This document shows positions 18,201 through 26,960 of a stretch of DNA of 64,000 bases, in pieces; the stretch's first letter is position 1, and every line of letters starts with the position of its first letter. A model generated the notes under the pieces. It saw only the letters and a program-made list of their open reading frames with translations. It ran no database searches and was not told the origin of the DNA. The stretch covers positions 62,001 through 126,000 of the forward strand of contig CAJJZP010000002.1 of NCBI GenBank assembly GCA_905197665.1, given 5' to 3'. A program made the position numbers and the translations under genes. This DNA comes from an uncultured Collinsella sp. (GTDB lineage: Bacteria; Actinomycetota; Coriobacteriia; Coriobacteriales; Coriobacteriaceae).

Positions 18201-21200
18201 TCACGTGGTGCCGACGTCTGACACGACGCTTCAGGCCGTGTTCTCGGCAAAACAATATACGGTGGACGTCTCGTGCGAGGAGAGCATGGGCACGGTCGAG
18301 GGCGCGGGGGCGTATGCCGCTGGACAGGTCGCAACCGTGCGTGCGGTCGTCGCCGAGGATACGGCTTTTGTGGGCTGGTTCCGTAACGGCACATGCGTGA
18401 GCTCCAAGAAAACCTATCGATTTACCGTGCGTGAGGATACGTCGCTCTATGCCGTCTTTGCGTCGGGTTCGTATGTCGTGCATACCGTTGCTTCGCCTGC
18501 CGAGGGCGGAGCCGTGAGCGGCTTTGGTGGCTATGAGGCCGGCGACCGCGCAACGCTTCGTGTGATCGCCAACACCGGGTATTCGTTTGCGGGTTGGACG
18601 GACGACAAGGGCGAGACAGTCAGCGAGAACGCCGACTATACCGTTAAGGTCGCGGGTGATGCCACCTATACGGCGACCTTTACGCCTAAGTCCTATCAGG
18701 TCGTTTTGAGCGCGAGTGACGATAGCGTTGGCACTCTGAGCGGCGAGGGCTCCTATCAATTCGGTGATACGGTCGAACTCAACGCTGCGCCTATGGGAAC
18801 CAAACGTTTTGTCGGCTGGTATGTCCTGGATGCCGAGGGCAACAAGTCGCTGCTGGGCTGCGACGCCCATTGTTGGGTTAAGCTCGACAAGGATATGGTC
18901 GAGGGGCTCGAGGACGATACGTTGGAGCTCCAGGCCGTGTTTGCCGATCCGTACGAGGTGACCGTTACGGGCGAGGTCGTGGTGAAGGACAAGGCCTCGA
19001 ACAGGGGCTGCCGTGTTACGGGCAGCGGTAGCTTTGCCGTGGGCGATCAGGTGGAACTGACCGCTGTTGCTGGTATGGGCTATCGCTTTGTGGGCTGGAG
19101 TACCGATAAGGAGGGCACCTCGATTGTCGAGACCGCGACGACCCTCGATGTGACCGTCACGCAAGACATAACGTACTACGCGCAGTTCGAATCCGATGGA
19201 CAGGTGACCATTACCGTCACCGGCTCGTCCATCTTCCGCGGTACGGCCCTTCTGGTCGACGGCATTCCTGCCGGTAGCAGGTCATACGACAGGGGCGACA
19301 TGTTTATGGCGATCGCGATCCCGTGGAAGAAGTACCACTTCTCGCATTGGGTTGACGATGCGGGTGTCACGGTGAGCTACAGCGCGTTCTATATCGGTAC
19401 CGCAAAGGAGAATAGGCAGCTTACGGCCGTGTTCTATGAGACGGGCTGCGATGTTCAGGTCGCTACGTATCCCAAGGACGCGGGCTTTAGCATGGTTGCG
19501 CTTGGTACCGGCGGCTCCTACCACTCCGCGGCGATTATGTTTACCGTGCCGCACAAGGGTTGGAAGTTTAAATACTGGGTCGACGAGAACGGCATGCCTG
19601 TGGGCGCCACACCGGTGATCAACCGCGTTGTGTTTGGCAGCCGTACTTTTACGGCCGTTTATGAGCGGGCGTCGATGACGGTTACGGCGGTGGATTCGCG
19701 TCAGGGAGGACACGTCGAGGGTTCCTCCGAGGACGAATCTCTGGGCTATGCCGTGACCAACGAAGTCGAGAACGGTGAGTCCACGACCCTGACTGCCGTT
19801 CCCGATGCGGGCTATGTGTTCGATGGGTGGTATGCACGCAATGACGACGGGTCGTTGGGCGATGAGCCGCTGAGCACGGATGCTACCTGGACGTTTGTCC
19901 CCGAGGACAACATGACTGTCGAGGCGCGCTTTGCGGAGGCGCCTAAGTACAAGGTGACGGCCCGAGCGGTCAACGGATCGGTTGATCCGGAGTCTGCTTT
20001 GGTCGCTACGGATGGCAAGGTGACGCTTTCGGCGACGCCCGATGGGGGCTGCTACCTGACGCGCGTGACCGTTGCGGAAGAGGCTGGCGAGAATGGTTCG
20101 ACCGGCAATGCCTATGACCTTGATATTTCTGACTATAAGGGTGGGGCGTATGAGGTCACGCTGAGTGGCGTGAGTGCTCCGCAGCAGGTCACGTTTGAAT
20201 TCGCAAAGGCTGCGACTCCGGAGGTGCTCGCTCAGCCGCAGGATGCGAGTGCTTACGAGGGCGATCCGGTTGAACTTTCGGTTGCCGCCGAGGCGGGGCG
20301 CAACGTTCGCGTCCATGCGGCCGTGTCTTCTGGATCCGCTGCAGACGTCAAGCTGGGCTACCAGTGGTATCGCGTGTCTGACGATGGCGGCAAGGCGGTG
20401 GCGCTGAAGGGCGAGACGGGGGAGACGCTTTCGTTCACCCAGCTTGACAGCGACGGCGAAGGCGAGTACTTCTGTCGCATTACGCAGAACTACCTGGGCA
20501 CGGTGACAAAGACGAATACCGAACATGCGAAGGTATCCATCGTGCCGCGAGAAGCACTTGTGTTTAACGGGCGCGTGCTGCCGATGGCGACCGCTCACGA
20601 TGAGTACCGCGTCGTGATTGCGGGCGCTACGGGCGGCAAGGCACCGTATGCGTACAACTTGGATGATGTTGAGGTTCCTGAGGGCATGCAGCTGACGCTG
20701 GCAGATGACGGATCGGGCGCCTTGGTGCTCTCGGGCGTGCCTGCGGCTACGGGTGTGCATAGCTTCAAGATTAGGTGCACTGATGACCTGGGCAACAAGT
20801 GCGATGCGCACTTCGCGCTGCTCGTGAAGGCGAAGGAAGCCCCGCTTACATTTGAGGGCCAGACCTTTACCTACAACGCGACGGCGCAGACCCCGGAGCT
20901 TTCGGGCGTGCCCGAGGGTTGCGAGGACGATGTCAAACTGACCTATGTTGGCACGGGCGACACACATTACTCTTCGGATCAGGCGCCGGTGGATGCCGGC
21001 ACGTATCGTGCGGTGGTGACGCTCGACGCCAAGGGATATGTCGGTAATGCCTCCTGTGACTTCACCATCGAGAAGGCCCCGGTCGATATTTCGATCGAGA
21101 CGTCCGATGTGACATACGATGGCGCACGACACGGTGCGGCGGTTGCGGTTGCCGGCCTTGATGCGTCTGGCTATTCCGTTGCCTATTGCGGTATAGATGG

Positions 21201-24200
21201 AACGTCCTATGGTCCGACGGCGCTGGAGCCGTGCGACAGCGGTAACTACCGCGTCACGGTTAAGGTGACTGACTCCAATTATCAGGGTAAAGAGTCCGCC
21301 GAGTTCTCGATTACAAAGGCGAGCCAGGTCATTACGGGAACGACAAGCTATTCGGGCGTGTATGGTGGAGACCCCATTGTGTTTAACAACGTTGCCCAGA
21401 CTCCCGTGACTTTTGAGCTGGTCGATTTCGATGGCGATGCGAGCCCGGTTTCGATTAAGGGACGTTGCGCGACGGTGAAGGCTGCCGGTACGGCACGTGT
21501 TGTCGCCCATGCCAAGGCGTCTCGAAACTATCTTGCCGCCGAGGACGTCGAGTTGACGGTTTCCGTTGCACCTGCCCAGTTGCTGGTGAAGGTCGACGAT
21601 GCCGAGCGCTTTGAGGGCCAGGAAAATCCCGAGTTTACCTCCAGCTTGGTGAGCCGTTGCGACACCTCGGACGTTAAGGTTACGTACTTCTGCTCGGCGA
21701 ATAAGAAATCGCCGGCGGGTGAGTACCAGATCGACGCGGCGGTTGCCGATCCGAACTTTGATGTCGCGGTCGACCCCGGCACGCTGACGGTCAAGAAGAA
21801 GCCCGAGCACTACAAGGTGACGGCGAAGGCAGTCAACGGTTCGGTCGACAATGCTTCGGTTTCGGTTGTTGAGGGCGGGGACGCGATCCTCTTGGCGACG
21901 CCCGACGAGGGCTGCTACCTCGAGCGCGTGACGGTCGCGCAGGCCGGCTCAGATGCGACCGTTGACCTCGACATTTCTGATTACAAGGGCGGGGCGTACG
22001 AGGTCACGCTGAGCTTTGTCACTGCATCGCAGGAGGTCACGTTCGAGTTTGCGAAGGCGGACGCTCCGAGTGTGATTGCCCAGCCGCAGAACGTGAGCGC
22101 TCACGAGGGCGATACCGTCGCGCTCTCGGTCGCGGCCGAGGCGGGCAAGAACGTCGCCGATCACGTGGCCTCGTCCACGGGTTGCGCTGCCGAGGTTGAG
22201 CTCTCCTGCCAGTGGTTCCGCATGGTGAATGGCAAGGCCGTGGCGCTCGATGGCGAGACGGGGGAGACGCTCTCGCTCGCGGACCTCGATGACGAGCAGG
22301 CTGGCGAGTATTTCTGCCGCATCACTCAACGCTACCTTGGCACTGAGAAGCAGACGGACAGTGATTGTGCTTCCGTCTCCGTTGTTGCCTGGGACACCCT
22401 TGTGTTCAACGGCGACCTGCTACCGGCAGCGAGTGCGCACGGCACGTACATCGCCACGATTGCCGGGGCCGCGGGCGGCAGGGCTCCGTACGAGTACGCA
22501 TGGGATGAGACGAAGCTCCCCGACGGGCTCAAGCTCTCCCGTACTTCGGGCGGTCTGACGCTCTCTGGTGTTCCGTCCAAGACGGGCGTTTCCGCCTTTG
22601 ATATCACGTGCACGGATGCCCGTGGCGAGGCCACGACCGCCCGCTTTGCGCTCGTTGTCCAGGCAAAGCGCGTAAAGCTTACGTTTACGGATGGCGACTT
22701 TACCTTTAATGGCGCGTCGCAGGCGCCCGAAGTTTCCGGTGCTCCCAAGGTCTGTAAGGGCGACCTGAAGGTCTGGTACTACGGATGCGGAAGTACGCAA
22801 TATTTCTCGACGGATGCCCCGACCGATGCCGGCACATACCGCGCTGTCGCCACGCTGCGCAGCCACGGTTACATCGGTGCCGCTGCCTGCCAGTTCGAGA
22901 TCGCTCCGGCAAAGCTCAAGGTGAAGGTTGACGACGCCGAGCGCTTCGAGGGAGAGGCGAACCTGGCGTTTACCTCGAGCCTGGAGAGTGCGGTTGACAC
23001 TTCGGGTGTGAAGGTCGAGTACTCCTGCGATGCCGATGAGAGCTCTCCTGCTGGCAAGTACCAGATCGGCGCGACGGTCACCGATCCGAATTTCGATGTC
23101 GAGGTCGTGCCCGGAACGCTGACGGTGAAAAAGAAGCTGGAGCCCGTCGGTCCCGACCCGGTGGTTCCGGACCCGGACAATCCGGATAACCCCGACCCGG
23201 ACAACCCGAATCCCGATCAGCCTGATCCCAACCCCGACCCGGATAATCCGGAGCCCGATAATCCTGATCCGGACCCCAAGCCTGATCCCGATAATCCCGA
23301 CCCTGATAACCCTGAGCCCGATATCCCGGACAAGCCCGAGCGCTTTGAGGTGACGGCAAAGGCGGTCAACGGCTCAGTCGACAACGCTTCCGTCACCGTT
23401 GATGCGGGCGGCGACGTGACACTCTCGGCGATGCCCGACGAGGGCTGCTACCTCGAGCGGGTGACGGTCACGGAAGCCGGCTCGGACAAGGCCATCGATC
23501 TCGATATTTCCGGCTATGAGGGCGGAGCGTACGAGGTCACGCTGAGTGGCGTCACCGCGTCGCAGGACGTGGCGTTCGAGTTCGCGAAGGCGGATGCGCC
23601 GCGCGTGATCGTCCAGCCGCAGGACACGAGTGCCTACGAGGGCGATGCTGTCGTACTCTCGGTCGCGGCCGAAGCGGGGGAGAGCGTGGCCGACCATGCG
23701 GGCTCGTCCACGGGTCCTGCCGGCGATGTCGAGCTTTCCTACCAGTGGTTCCATATGGTCGACGGCAAAGCCGTGGCCCTTGAGGGCGAGGCGGGAGATA
23801 CGCTTCTCATCGAGGGCCTCGACGACAATTGCGCCGGCGAGTACTTCTGCCGCATCACCCAGCGCTATCTTGGCACCGAGACGCATGCAGACAGCGATCG
23901 CGCCGTCGTGTCTGTTGCGCCCCGGGATGCTCTCGTGTTCAACGGCGGTCTGCTGCCGGTCGCACGTGCGCATAGCACGTATCGCGCGACGATTGCAGGT
24001 GCCGCGGGTGGCGAAGCTCCATATGAGTACACGTGGGACGTAGCTAAGCTCCCCGACGGGTTTAAGCTCACCCGCACAGCGGGCGGCCTGACGCTCTCGG
24101 GCACCCCGTCCAAGGCCGAAGTGTCTAGCTTTGACATCACGTGCAAGGACGCTCGGGGTGAGACCGGGACCGCGCACTTTGTTCTGGTCGTTCAGGCGAA

Positions 24201-25032
24201 ACGGGTCGAGCTCGCGTTTGAGGGCGGCAACTTCGTCTATAGCGGTGATACTCAAGCGCCCGAGGTCGCGGGGGTTCCTAAGGGCTGCGAGGGTGACCTC
24301 AGGGTAAGGTACTACGGAACGGGAGGTACGCATTATTCATCGAGTGAGGCCCCGACCGATGCCGGCACGTATCGCGCCGTTGTCACGCTGCGAAGCAACG
24401 GGTATATCGGCGCCGCCTCGCGCAAGTTCAGGATTGCGCCGGCGAAGCTTAAGGTAAAAGTTGACGATGTTGAACGCTTCGAGGGAGAGATGAATCCCGC
24501 CTTTACCTCGAGCCTAAAGAGCTCGGTCGATACCTCGGGCGTGAAGGTCGAGTACTCCTGCGTCGCCGATGAGAGTTCCCCGGCGGGCGAGTACCAGATC
24601 GAGGCGACGGTCACCGACCCGAACTTTGATGTCACGGTTGAGCCGGGTACGCTGACGGTGAAGAAGAAACAGGAGCCTGTCGACCCGGACCCGGTGGTTC
24701 CCGATCCGGATAAACCCGATGGACCCGATCCGGACAAGCCGGATAAGCCGGAGCCCGGCAACCCGGACCCGGATAAGCCCGGGACGCCCGATTCCGACCA
24801 GTCGGATTCTGGGGATCCGGCAAAACCAGGTAGTTCGGCTGACTCCGCAGCCGATAAGGCAAGGGGCGATGGTGCGGAAAACCCCGGACAGAAGGCTTCG
24901 TCCAAGACGAGCGCTCAGCAGCTCGCCGATACGGGCGATCACGCGCCATTGGCCGTCGCCGTGGCTGCGGGCGCCGTTGCGCTTATCGCAATAGCGTTCG
25001 AGCTGCTGCGTCGTCGTCGCTCGGACGCGTAA
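12217..25032 (+). CDS. giant sortase-anchored surface protein (LRR, InlB B-type repeats, Ig-like and MBG-type modules)
   Basis: This is a single 4271-residue frame, with no frameshift. A signal peptide (about 1-34, ending AAYA) is followed by a Ser/Thr/Asp-rich low-complexity stretch. Two tandem copies of a ~387-residue unit (about 137-523 and 524-912) contain BspA-like leucine-rich repeats (IGLHAFSGCSNL, IGTEAFSGC). Next are a hydrophobic segment (about 1188-1215) and a long run of InlB B-type/Flg_new repeats (about 1263-2566, recurring FxGWY or FxxW). Three copies of a VTAKAVNGSVD - Ig-like (QPQDxSAYEGD..YQW..GEYFCRI) - MBG-like module follow, separated by Asp/Pro-rich linkers (about 3644-3708, 4154-4205). 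The end is LADTG (4236-4240), a hydrophobic helix and RRRRSDA, a sortase signal. It is likely an adhesin or matrix protein; ligand unknown. Confidence 0.88.
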   Translation: MNRITAALYRFLVVYLSVAMVVTSIPLAPRAAYADDAGALAVESEAQETDSSSDADVHAVDNASSSGEGSSSTASDQTNNAQDESSSSDASTSTSSLAQDLSISATDSDAAKSLVATAEPSSDDSEVDPLVYEDPTVYEYAKLMPNGYVYPCDASGSVTVEIDGNDPYGSSVDGKLVTNLIVDYGVDGVPGYICEYSSNLRSVRFENSSISSIGLHAFSGCSNLADISFSGMTIGGIGTEAFSGCGSLTSLNINDVATIGSMGDAAFAWSGLRSTGLDKVVGLSSIPENAYNACSALTDTGLGGNTSITSIGVNAFKNCSRLATTGLESNTTIKTLREGCFSGTNMSGGLTLPLYSKIEELPSRAFYGSKLETVYLGCGHAVLINSTTFPKQYMTVMVPAKMVSQYESGHPKEVWESCNGSLPVPVGKVLQKIKISRDPDKMAYQQGEKISLEGMSVTFQYPHSTMDSDYEALIKEELGEYLTATPCDGDVFDGSMDGEPIQLVYDDGYTRLVAYSKGNLQQAAYEYAKLMPNYYLYPCDANGNLTVEIDENNPRENSVDGRMVTNLIVDYGVDEVDAQLCADSTNLRSVRFENTSISKIGLHAFYNCPNLTDISLSGMTIGTIGKEAFYGCKSLMSLNINEVATIGSMGDAAFAESGLVSTGLDKVVGLTSIPDRAYEGCKALTDTGLDKNASITSIGVCAFRFCSNLATTGLESNTTVETLGHTCFYGTDLSGGLTLPYNSKIEELPEKAFGSTNLETVFFGCNHAVLINTDTFPKYNMTVMVPAKMIPKYSKGEPKAVWERCNGCLPVPVGKVLENVEISCDPNNMTYETGETISLEGMSVELDYPHTVSIWNYEALIQEELGEYLTATPCDGDVFDESMDGQPVKLVYDDGYSHFETQTKGTLQLKKPEPTSFQISYAQTIDKGERKLMDGVELPDVSSATTIDAGDEVTLDAGALGMLNDNITFKGWYDTESGKYISREPVYTFTPDKDLSLEARFKLKDYAVRVNDAQATDSSQDYAHLSVTAQNCYRNAGETVEVSAVTDNALFLGWYLGEGDDAYAVSDQLDFTFTVDKADAIVSEDKTDARIEITPRYCAPQASVVLSVDGVDESGQPLGQFLSTGLYGIGSRVTVVAVPMPGYVFDYATDALGNVVFTGDDGPSYTFVLEGDVQYTAHFREATDPDESLAALKAALIAAITAAAVLATMYGLGEIVDPIAADAVIEIGMADNIEDVAAVGTKVLKEIKDIIDDHKKPKPHGDHKIEIIATAQPEVGGVVTGGGIHYEGTVATLEAVANPGYRFVCWKENGVEVSTSPLKTMTITDLTPEVVKMTAVFEKKVEITAVAEADGIQADFSTGCTASPVKQSITRGDQAMVTASEGPDYAFVGWFEDGVEVSPERTYIFKAEVDRHLVARFRRADKTILVNTDPFDSAEVLCDGVPVVDGKVRAKDGDILTFTMRPKVRPDNPEKTYRFVEWRETDAQGITIANKQEVCEYRVNGNARIEAVMDGRDAHTVRAEADPLEGGTVTLKRGETAVMVLEVPEGERVTAEATPSEGYIFDGWYLSNGGSDATSTLVSSERSYTFEPITDCVIQAKFTRACKVDVVVEPAAAMAGKYLVHGEGYCMKGEPATLSIELTAEASKQFTFKGWYDAKTDLLLGTDPSYLEFYPEDVECTVRAVFEENTYTVTAKAKKTFVERGAVEIEGHPGASSVTCGYGDTVMLKAKANDGYRFDHWKDDSGREYDTAELVVKVTKSDTYTAIFTDSKPEVIVTADSWLGGTVTCNGTVVKPKTDTFKLGETLHLTAKAHPGFLFWGWYVNGRLKSLKHETSLVAKARGKTGHCVITAGFVPIDTVCVPLADPAEGGTVKASRVLADRGAEVALKATPNPGYVFTGWYTADGTFESADAEFTCHQERSHVHIARFMAKSYEVDATTVVDSGTGSLVESSVAGWAEGTGTVEAGHAATLTAHALSGYAFEYWADASGAVVSRDSTYHVVPTSDTTLQAVFSAKQYTVDVSCEESMGTVEGAGAYAAGQVATVRAVVAEDTAFVGWFRNGTCVSSKKTYRFTVREDTSLYAVFASGSYVVHTVASPAEGGAVSGFGGYEAGDRATLRVIANTGYSFAGWTDDKGETVSENADYTVKVAGDATYTATFTPKSYQVVLSASDDSVGTLSGEGSYQFGDTVELNAAPMGTKRFVGWYVLDAEGNKSLLGCDAHCWVKLDKDMVEGLEDDTLELQAVFADPYEVTVTGEVVVKDKASNRGCRVTGSGSFAVGDQVELTAVAGMGYRFVGWSTDKEGTSIVETATTLDVTVTQDITYYAQFESDGQVTITVTGSSIFRGTALLVDGIPAGSRSYDRGDMFMAIAIPWKKYHFSHWVDDAGVTVSYSAFYIGTAKENRQLTAVFYETGCDVQVATYPKDAGFSMVALGTGGSYHSAAIMFTVPHKGWKFKYWVDENGMPVGATPVINRVVFGSRTFTAVYERASMTVTAVDSRQGGHVEGSSEDESLGYAVTNEVENGESTTLTAVPDAGYVFDGWYARNDDGSLGDEPLSTDATWTFVPEDNMTVEARFAEAPKYKVTARAVNGSVDPESALVATDGKVTLSATPDGGCYLTRVTVAEEAGENGSTGNAYDLDISDYKGGAYEVTLSGVSAPQQVTFEFAKAATPEVLAQPQDASAYEGDPVELSVAAEAGRNVRVHAAVSSGSAADVKLGYQWYRVSDDGGKAVALKGETGETLSFTQLDSDGEGEYFCRITQNYLGTVTKTNTEHAKVSIVPREALVFNGRVLPMATAHDEYRVVIAGATGGKAPYAYNLDDVEVPEGMQLTLADDGSGALVLSGVPAATGVHSFKIRCTDDLGNKCDAHFALLVKAKEAPLTFEGQTFTYNATAQTPELSGVPEGCEDDVKLTYVGTGDTHYSSDQAPVDAGTYRAVVTLDAKGYVGNASCDFTIEKAPVDISIETSDVTYDGARHGAAVAVAGLDASGYSVAYCGIDGTSYGPTALEPCDSGNYRVTVKVTDSNYQGKESAEFSITKASQVITGTTSYSGVYGGDPIVFNNVAQTPVTFELVDFDGDASPVSIKGRCATVKAAGTARVVAHAKASRNYLAAEDVELTVSVAPAQLLVKVDDAERFEGQENPEFTSSLVSRCDTSDVKVTYFCSANKKSPAGEYQIDAAVADPNFDVAVDPGTLTVKKKPEHYKVTAKAVNGSVDNASVSVVEGGDAILLATPDEGCYLERVTVAQAGSDATVDLDISDYKGGAYEVTLSFVTASQEVTFEFAKADAPSVIAQPQNVSAHEGDTVALSVAAEAGKNVADHVASSTGCAAEVELSCQWFRMVNGKAVALDGETGETLSLADLDDEQAGEYFCRITQRYLGTEKQTDSDCASVSVVAWDTLVFNGDLLPAASAHGTYIATIAGAAGGRAPYEYAWDETKLPDGLKLSRTSGGLTLSGVPSKTGVSAFDITCTDARGEATTARFALVVQAKRVKLTFTDGDFTFNGASQAPEVSGAPKVCKGDLKVWYYGCGSTQYFSTDAPTDAGTYRAVATLRSHGYIGAAACQFEIAPAKLKVKVDDAERFEGEANLAFTSSLESAVDTSGVKVEYSCDADESSPAGKYQIGATVTDPNFDVEVVPGTLTVKKKLEPVGPDPVVPDPDNPDNPDPDNPNPDQPDPNPDPDNPEPDNPDPDPKPDPDNPDPDNPEPDIPDKPERFEVTAKAVNGSVDNASVTVDAGGDVTLSAMPDEGCYLERVTVTEAGSDKAIDLDISGYEGGAYEVTLSGVTASQDVAFEFAKADAPRVIVQPQDTSAYEGDAVVLSVAAEAGESVADHAGSSTGPAGDVELSYQWFHMVDGKAVALEGEAGDTLLIEGLDDNCAGEYFCRITQRYLGTETHADSDRAVVSVAPRDALVFNGGLLPVARAHSTYRATIAGAAGGEAPYEYTWDVAKLPDGFKLTRTAGGLTLSGTPSKAEVSSFDITCKDARGETGTAHFVLVVQAKRVELAFEGGNFVYSGDTQAPEVAGVPKGCEGDLRVRYYGTGGTHYSSSEAPTDAGTYRAVVTLRSNGYIGAASRKFRIAPAKLKVKVDDVERFEGEMNPAFTSSLKSSVDTSGVKVEYSCVADESSPAGEYQIEATVTDPNFDVTVEPGTLTVKKKQEPVDPDPVVPDPDKPDGPDPDKPDKPEPGNPDPDKPGTPDSDQSDSGDPAKPGSSADSAADKARGDGAENPGQKASSKTSAQQLADTGDHAPLAVAVAAGAVALIAIAFELLRRRRSDA

Positions 25033-25097
25033 CGGCTCAAAAGGGGTGACTAGATTGAAGCTTTGCGCGATTTAGTCTGCTAAAGCGTATATACTTG

Positions 25098-25127
25098 CGG
25101 GACGGGTCTTTTGCCCGTCCCGTTTTT
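25098..25127 (+). terminator. Rho-independent terminator after the giant surface gene
   Basis: CGGGACGGG and CCCGTCCCG form a perfect 9-bp stem around TCTTTTG, followed by five T. It lies 65 bases after the stop and 24 bases before brnQ, so it could also act as an attenuator for brnQ. Confidence 0.85.
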
Positions 25128-25150
25128 GTCTCGACTCGAAAGGTGGTCCC

Positions 25151-26509
25151 ATGGCCTCATCCGCTCCCCGCGGCCTGCGCTCCGACCATGTTCTCACTGT
25201 CGGCATCGCCCTGTTCTCGATGCTCTTTGGCGCCGGCAACCTCATTATTCCGCCGCTGCTGGCGCTGCAGGCAGGTTCTGCCACGCCGGTCGCCATGCTT
25301 GGCTTTCTCATCGCCGCCATCGGTTTGCCCGTTATGGGCTTTATCGCCGTGGCACTTGCCGGAACGGCGCGCGAGCTTGCCGGCCGCGTGCACCCCAAAT
25401 TTGGCGAGTTCTTTGTCGCGGCGGTGTATCTGGCTATCGGCCCGTGCCTGGCCATTCCGCGCACGAGCTCCACAGCCTTCGAGATGCTGGTGCCGCTGCT
25501 GCCCGAGGGCGTCTCGCTCGCCACGGCTCGCCTGGTGTTTGCCGTCGGATTCTTTATTGTCGCATTTGCGCTCACGCTGCGTCCCGGCGTCATCACGCGC
25601 GTGCTCGGCCGCATTACGGGCCCCGCGCTCATTGCGCTCATCGTGCTGGTTGTGGGCGCTGCCGTGGTCTCGCCGCTGGGTCCCGCTGCCGCGCCGCAGG
25701 CTCCCTATAATGCCGGTGCTGCCGTGCAGGGCTTTTTGACCGGCTATCAGACCATGGACCTGCTCGCGTCGCTCGCCTTTGGCATCATCATCGCCGAGAC
25801 CATCCACGAGTTGGGTGTTACCGATGACAAGCGCGTGGCCTTCGAGATTTCGCGCTCTGGTGTTATCGCCGGCGTGCTCATGGCCATCATCTACTGCGGC
25901 CTGGCGCTTGCCGGCGCGCAGCTCAGCACCGTGATGCCCGATGCCACCAACGGTGCCGCCATCCTCGCTCGCTCCGCCTCCATGCACTTTGGTCTTGCCG
26001 GCACGGTCGTGGTCTTTGCGATCTTTTTCCTCGCCTGCATGAACGTGTGCATCGGCCTTATCAGCTGCTGCTCGCGTTACTTCTGCGAGACGTATGTGGT
26101 TAAAGGGGGAGCGGAGGCTTCCGAGGAGGCTATGCGCCGTCCCTTTGCGATGCTCGCCTTTGTGTTCGCGGCGTTTTCGTGCGTGCTCTCCAACGTGGGC
26201 CTCGACGTGATCCTCATGTTCTCGGTGCCCATGCTCAACGCCTTGTATCCCGTTGCCATTGTGCTGGTACTGATGGGCCTAGTACACGGTTTTTGCGATG
26301 CGCATCCGCAGGTGTGGGTCTGGGTCGGCGGCGTTGTCGCGGTCCAGAGCGTGATCACCTCGGTCCGCGATGCGTTCTTTGCGGGCGCGTGGCTACCGTT
26401 CGATGTGCTGCCGCTGGCGGATATCGGTGCCGCGTGGGCGCCGGTTGCCGTGGTGGCGTTTGTGATCGGTCTGCTCCACAGCAAGTTTGTCGCACATTCG
26501 AGGAGCTAG
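25151..26509 (+). CDS. brnQ: branched-chain amino acid transport system II carrier protein
   Basis: This is a cation-coupled symporter for leucine, isoleucine and valine in the LIVCS family. The 452-residue product is hydrophobic throughout, with about twelve helices. It begins with the family signature: HVLTVGIALFSMLFGAGN followed by LIIPPLLA. GPCLAIPRTSSTAFEM and GFLTGYQTMDLLASLAFG are further typical segments. ATG 25151 follows GAAAGGTGG. It appears monocistronic: a terminator stands upstream and a tRNA promoter downstream. Confidence 0.93.
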   Translation: MASSAPRGLRSDHVLTVGIALFSMLFGAGNLIIPPLLALQAGSATPVAMLGFLIAAIGLPVMGFIAVALAGTARELAGRVHPKFGEFFVAAVYLAIGPCLAIPRTSSTAFEMLVPLLPEGVSLATARLVFAVGFFIVAFALTLRPGVITRVLGRITGPALIALIVLVVGAAVVSPLGPAAAPQAPYNAGAAVQGFLTGYQTMDLLASLAFGIIIAETIHELGVTDDKRVAFEISRSGVIAGVLMAIIYCGLALAGAQLSTVMPDATNGAAILARSASMHFGLAGTVVVFAIFFLACMNVCIGLISCCSRYFCETYVVKGGAEASEEAMRRPFAMLAFVFAAFSCVLSNVGLDVILMFSVPMLNALYPVAIVLVLMGLVHGFCDAHPQVWVWVGGVVAVQSVITSVRDAFFAGAWLPFDVLPLADIGAAWAPVAVVAFVIGLLHSKFVAHSRS

Positions 26510-26520
26510 GGTTTCTGTGC

Positions 26521-26549
26521 TTGCACAGGAGGGGAGTCTCCCCTATAAT
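26521..26549 (+). promoter_or_regulatory. promoter of the tRNA-Pro/tRNA-Gly pair
   Basis: TTGCAC (26521-26526) and TATAAT (26544-26549) are separated by exactly 17 bp. The spacer is itself a palindrome (GGGGAG/CTCCCC). The first tRNA starts 52 bases after the -10 box. Confidence 0.75.
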
Positions 26550-26600
26550 TTCCTTCGCTTTGGGACACGCAAGGTTTAGACCTTAGCTGCTCAACACCTT

Positions 26601-26677
26601 CGGGACGTGGCGCAGTTTGGTAGCGCGCCTGCTTTGGGAGCAGGATGTCGCAGGTTCAAATCCTGTCGTCCCGACCA
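26601..26677 (+). tRNA. tRNA-Pro (anticodon TGG)
   Basis: Cloverleaf with acceptor CGGGACG/CGTCCCG, anticodon stem CCTGC/GCAGG around loop TTTGGGA, and T arm CAGGTTCAAATCCTG. CCA is encoded (26675-26677). tRNA-Gly begins six bases later. Confidence 0.97.
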
Positions 26678-26683
26678 TATCTT

Positions 26684-26757
26684 GCGGGCGTAGTTCAATG
26701 GTAGAACCCCAGCCTTCCAAGCTGATGACGCGGGTTCGATTCCCGTCGCCCGCTCCA
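26684..26757 (+). tRNA. tRNA-Gly (anticodon TCC)
   Basis: Cloverleaf with acceptor GCGGGCG/CGCCCGC, anticodon loop CTTCCAA and T arm CGGGTTCGATTCCCG. CCA is encoded (26755-26757). Fragments derived from a gene of this type lie just downstream (26816-26840 and 26942-26960). Confidence 0.97.
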
Positions 26758-26815
26758 TAAGAATTGTTTTAACGGCTTTGGTTTCCTTTGGGAATCAGAG
26801 CTGTTTTCGTTTACG

Positions 26816-26960
26816 CGCCGGGCGACGGGAATCGAACCCGTCAGGGTGCGGAGCTGAGAAAATGCGTGAGCATTTTCCAGCGCAGCACGCAAGGGTCGAA
26901 GGCCCGCAGCAAAACAAGGATTTGCGAAGCAAATCCTTGGACTTCCCGTCGTCCGCTCCA
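26816..26960. repeat. tRNA-derived debris: inverted and direct copies of tRNA-Gly 3' ends around a hairpin-rich segment
   Basis: 26816-26840 is close to the reverse complement of the last part of tRNA-Gly (GGGCGACGGGAATCGAACCC). 26942-26960 is a direct near-copy of its terminal TCCCGTCGCCCGCTCCA with a C-to-T change. Between them lie two perfect hairpins: GAAAATGC/GCATTTTC (26858-26877) and AAGGATTTGC/GCAAATCCTT (26916-26938). The most likely reading is a scar of an integrated element or a broken tRNA tandem; no integrase is near. The stretch 26758-27080 contains no other gene. Confidence 0.6.

Noticed and set aside
14400..24949. Long minus-strand open frames opposite the giant gene
   Set aside because: They follow from GC-rich third-position bias on the plus strand; their products are low-complexity Arg/His-rich and have no start signals or recognisable domains.
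25098..25127. brnQ promoter or attenuator
   Set aside because: The hairpin with T-run is best read as the terminator of the giant gene; no leader peptide rich in Leu, Ile or Val precedes brnQ.
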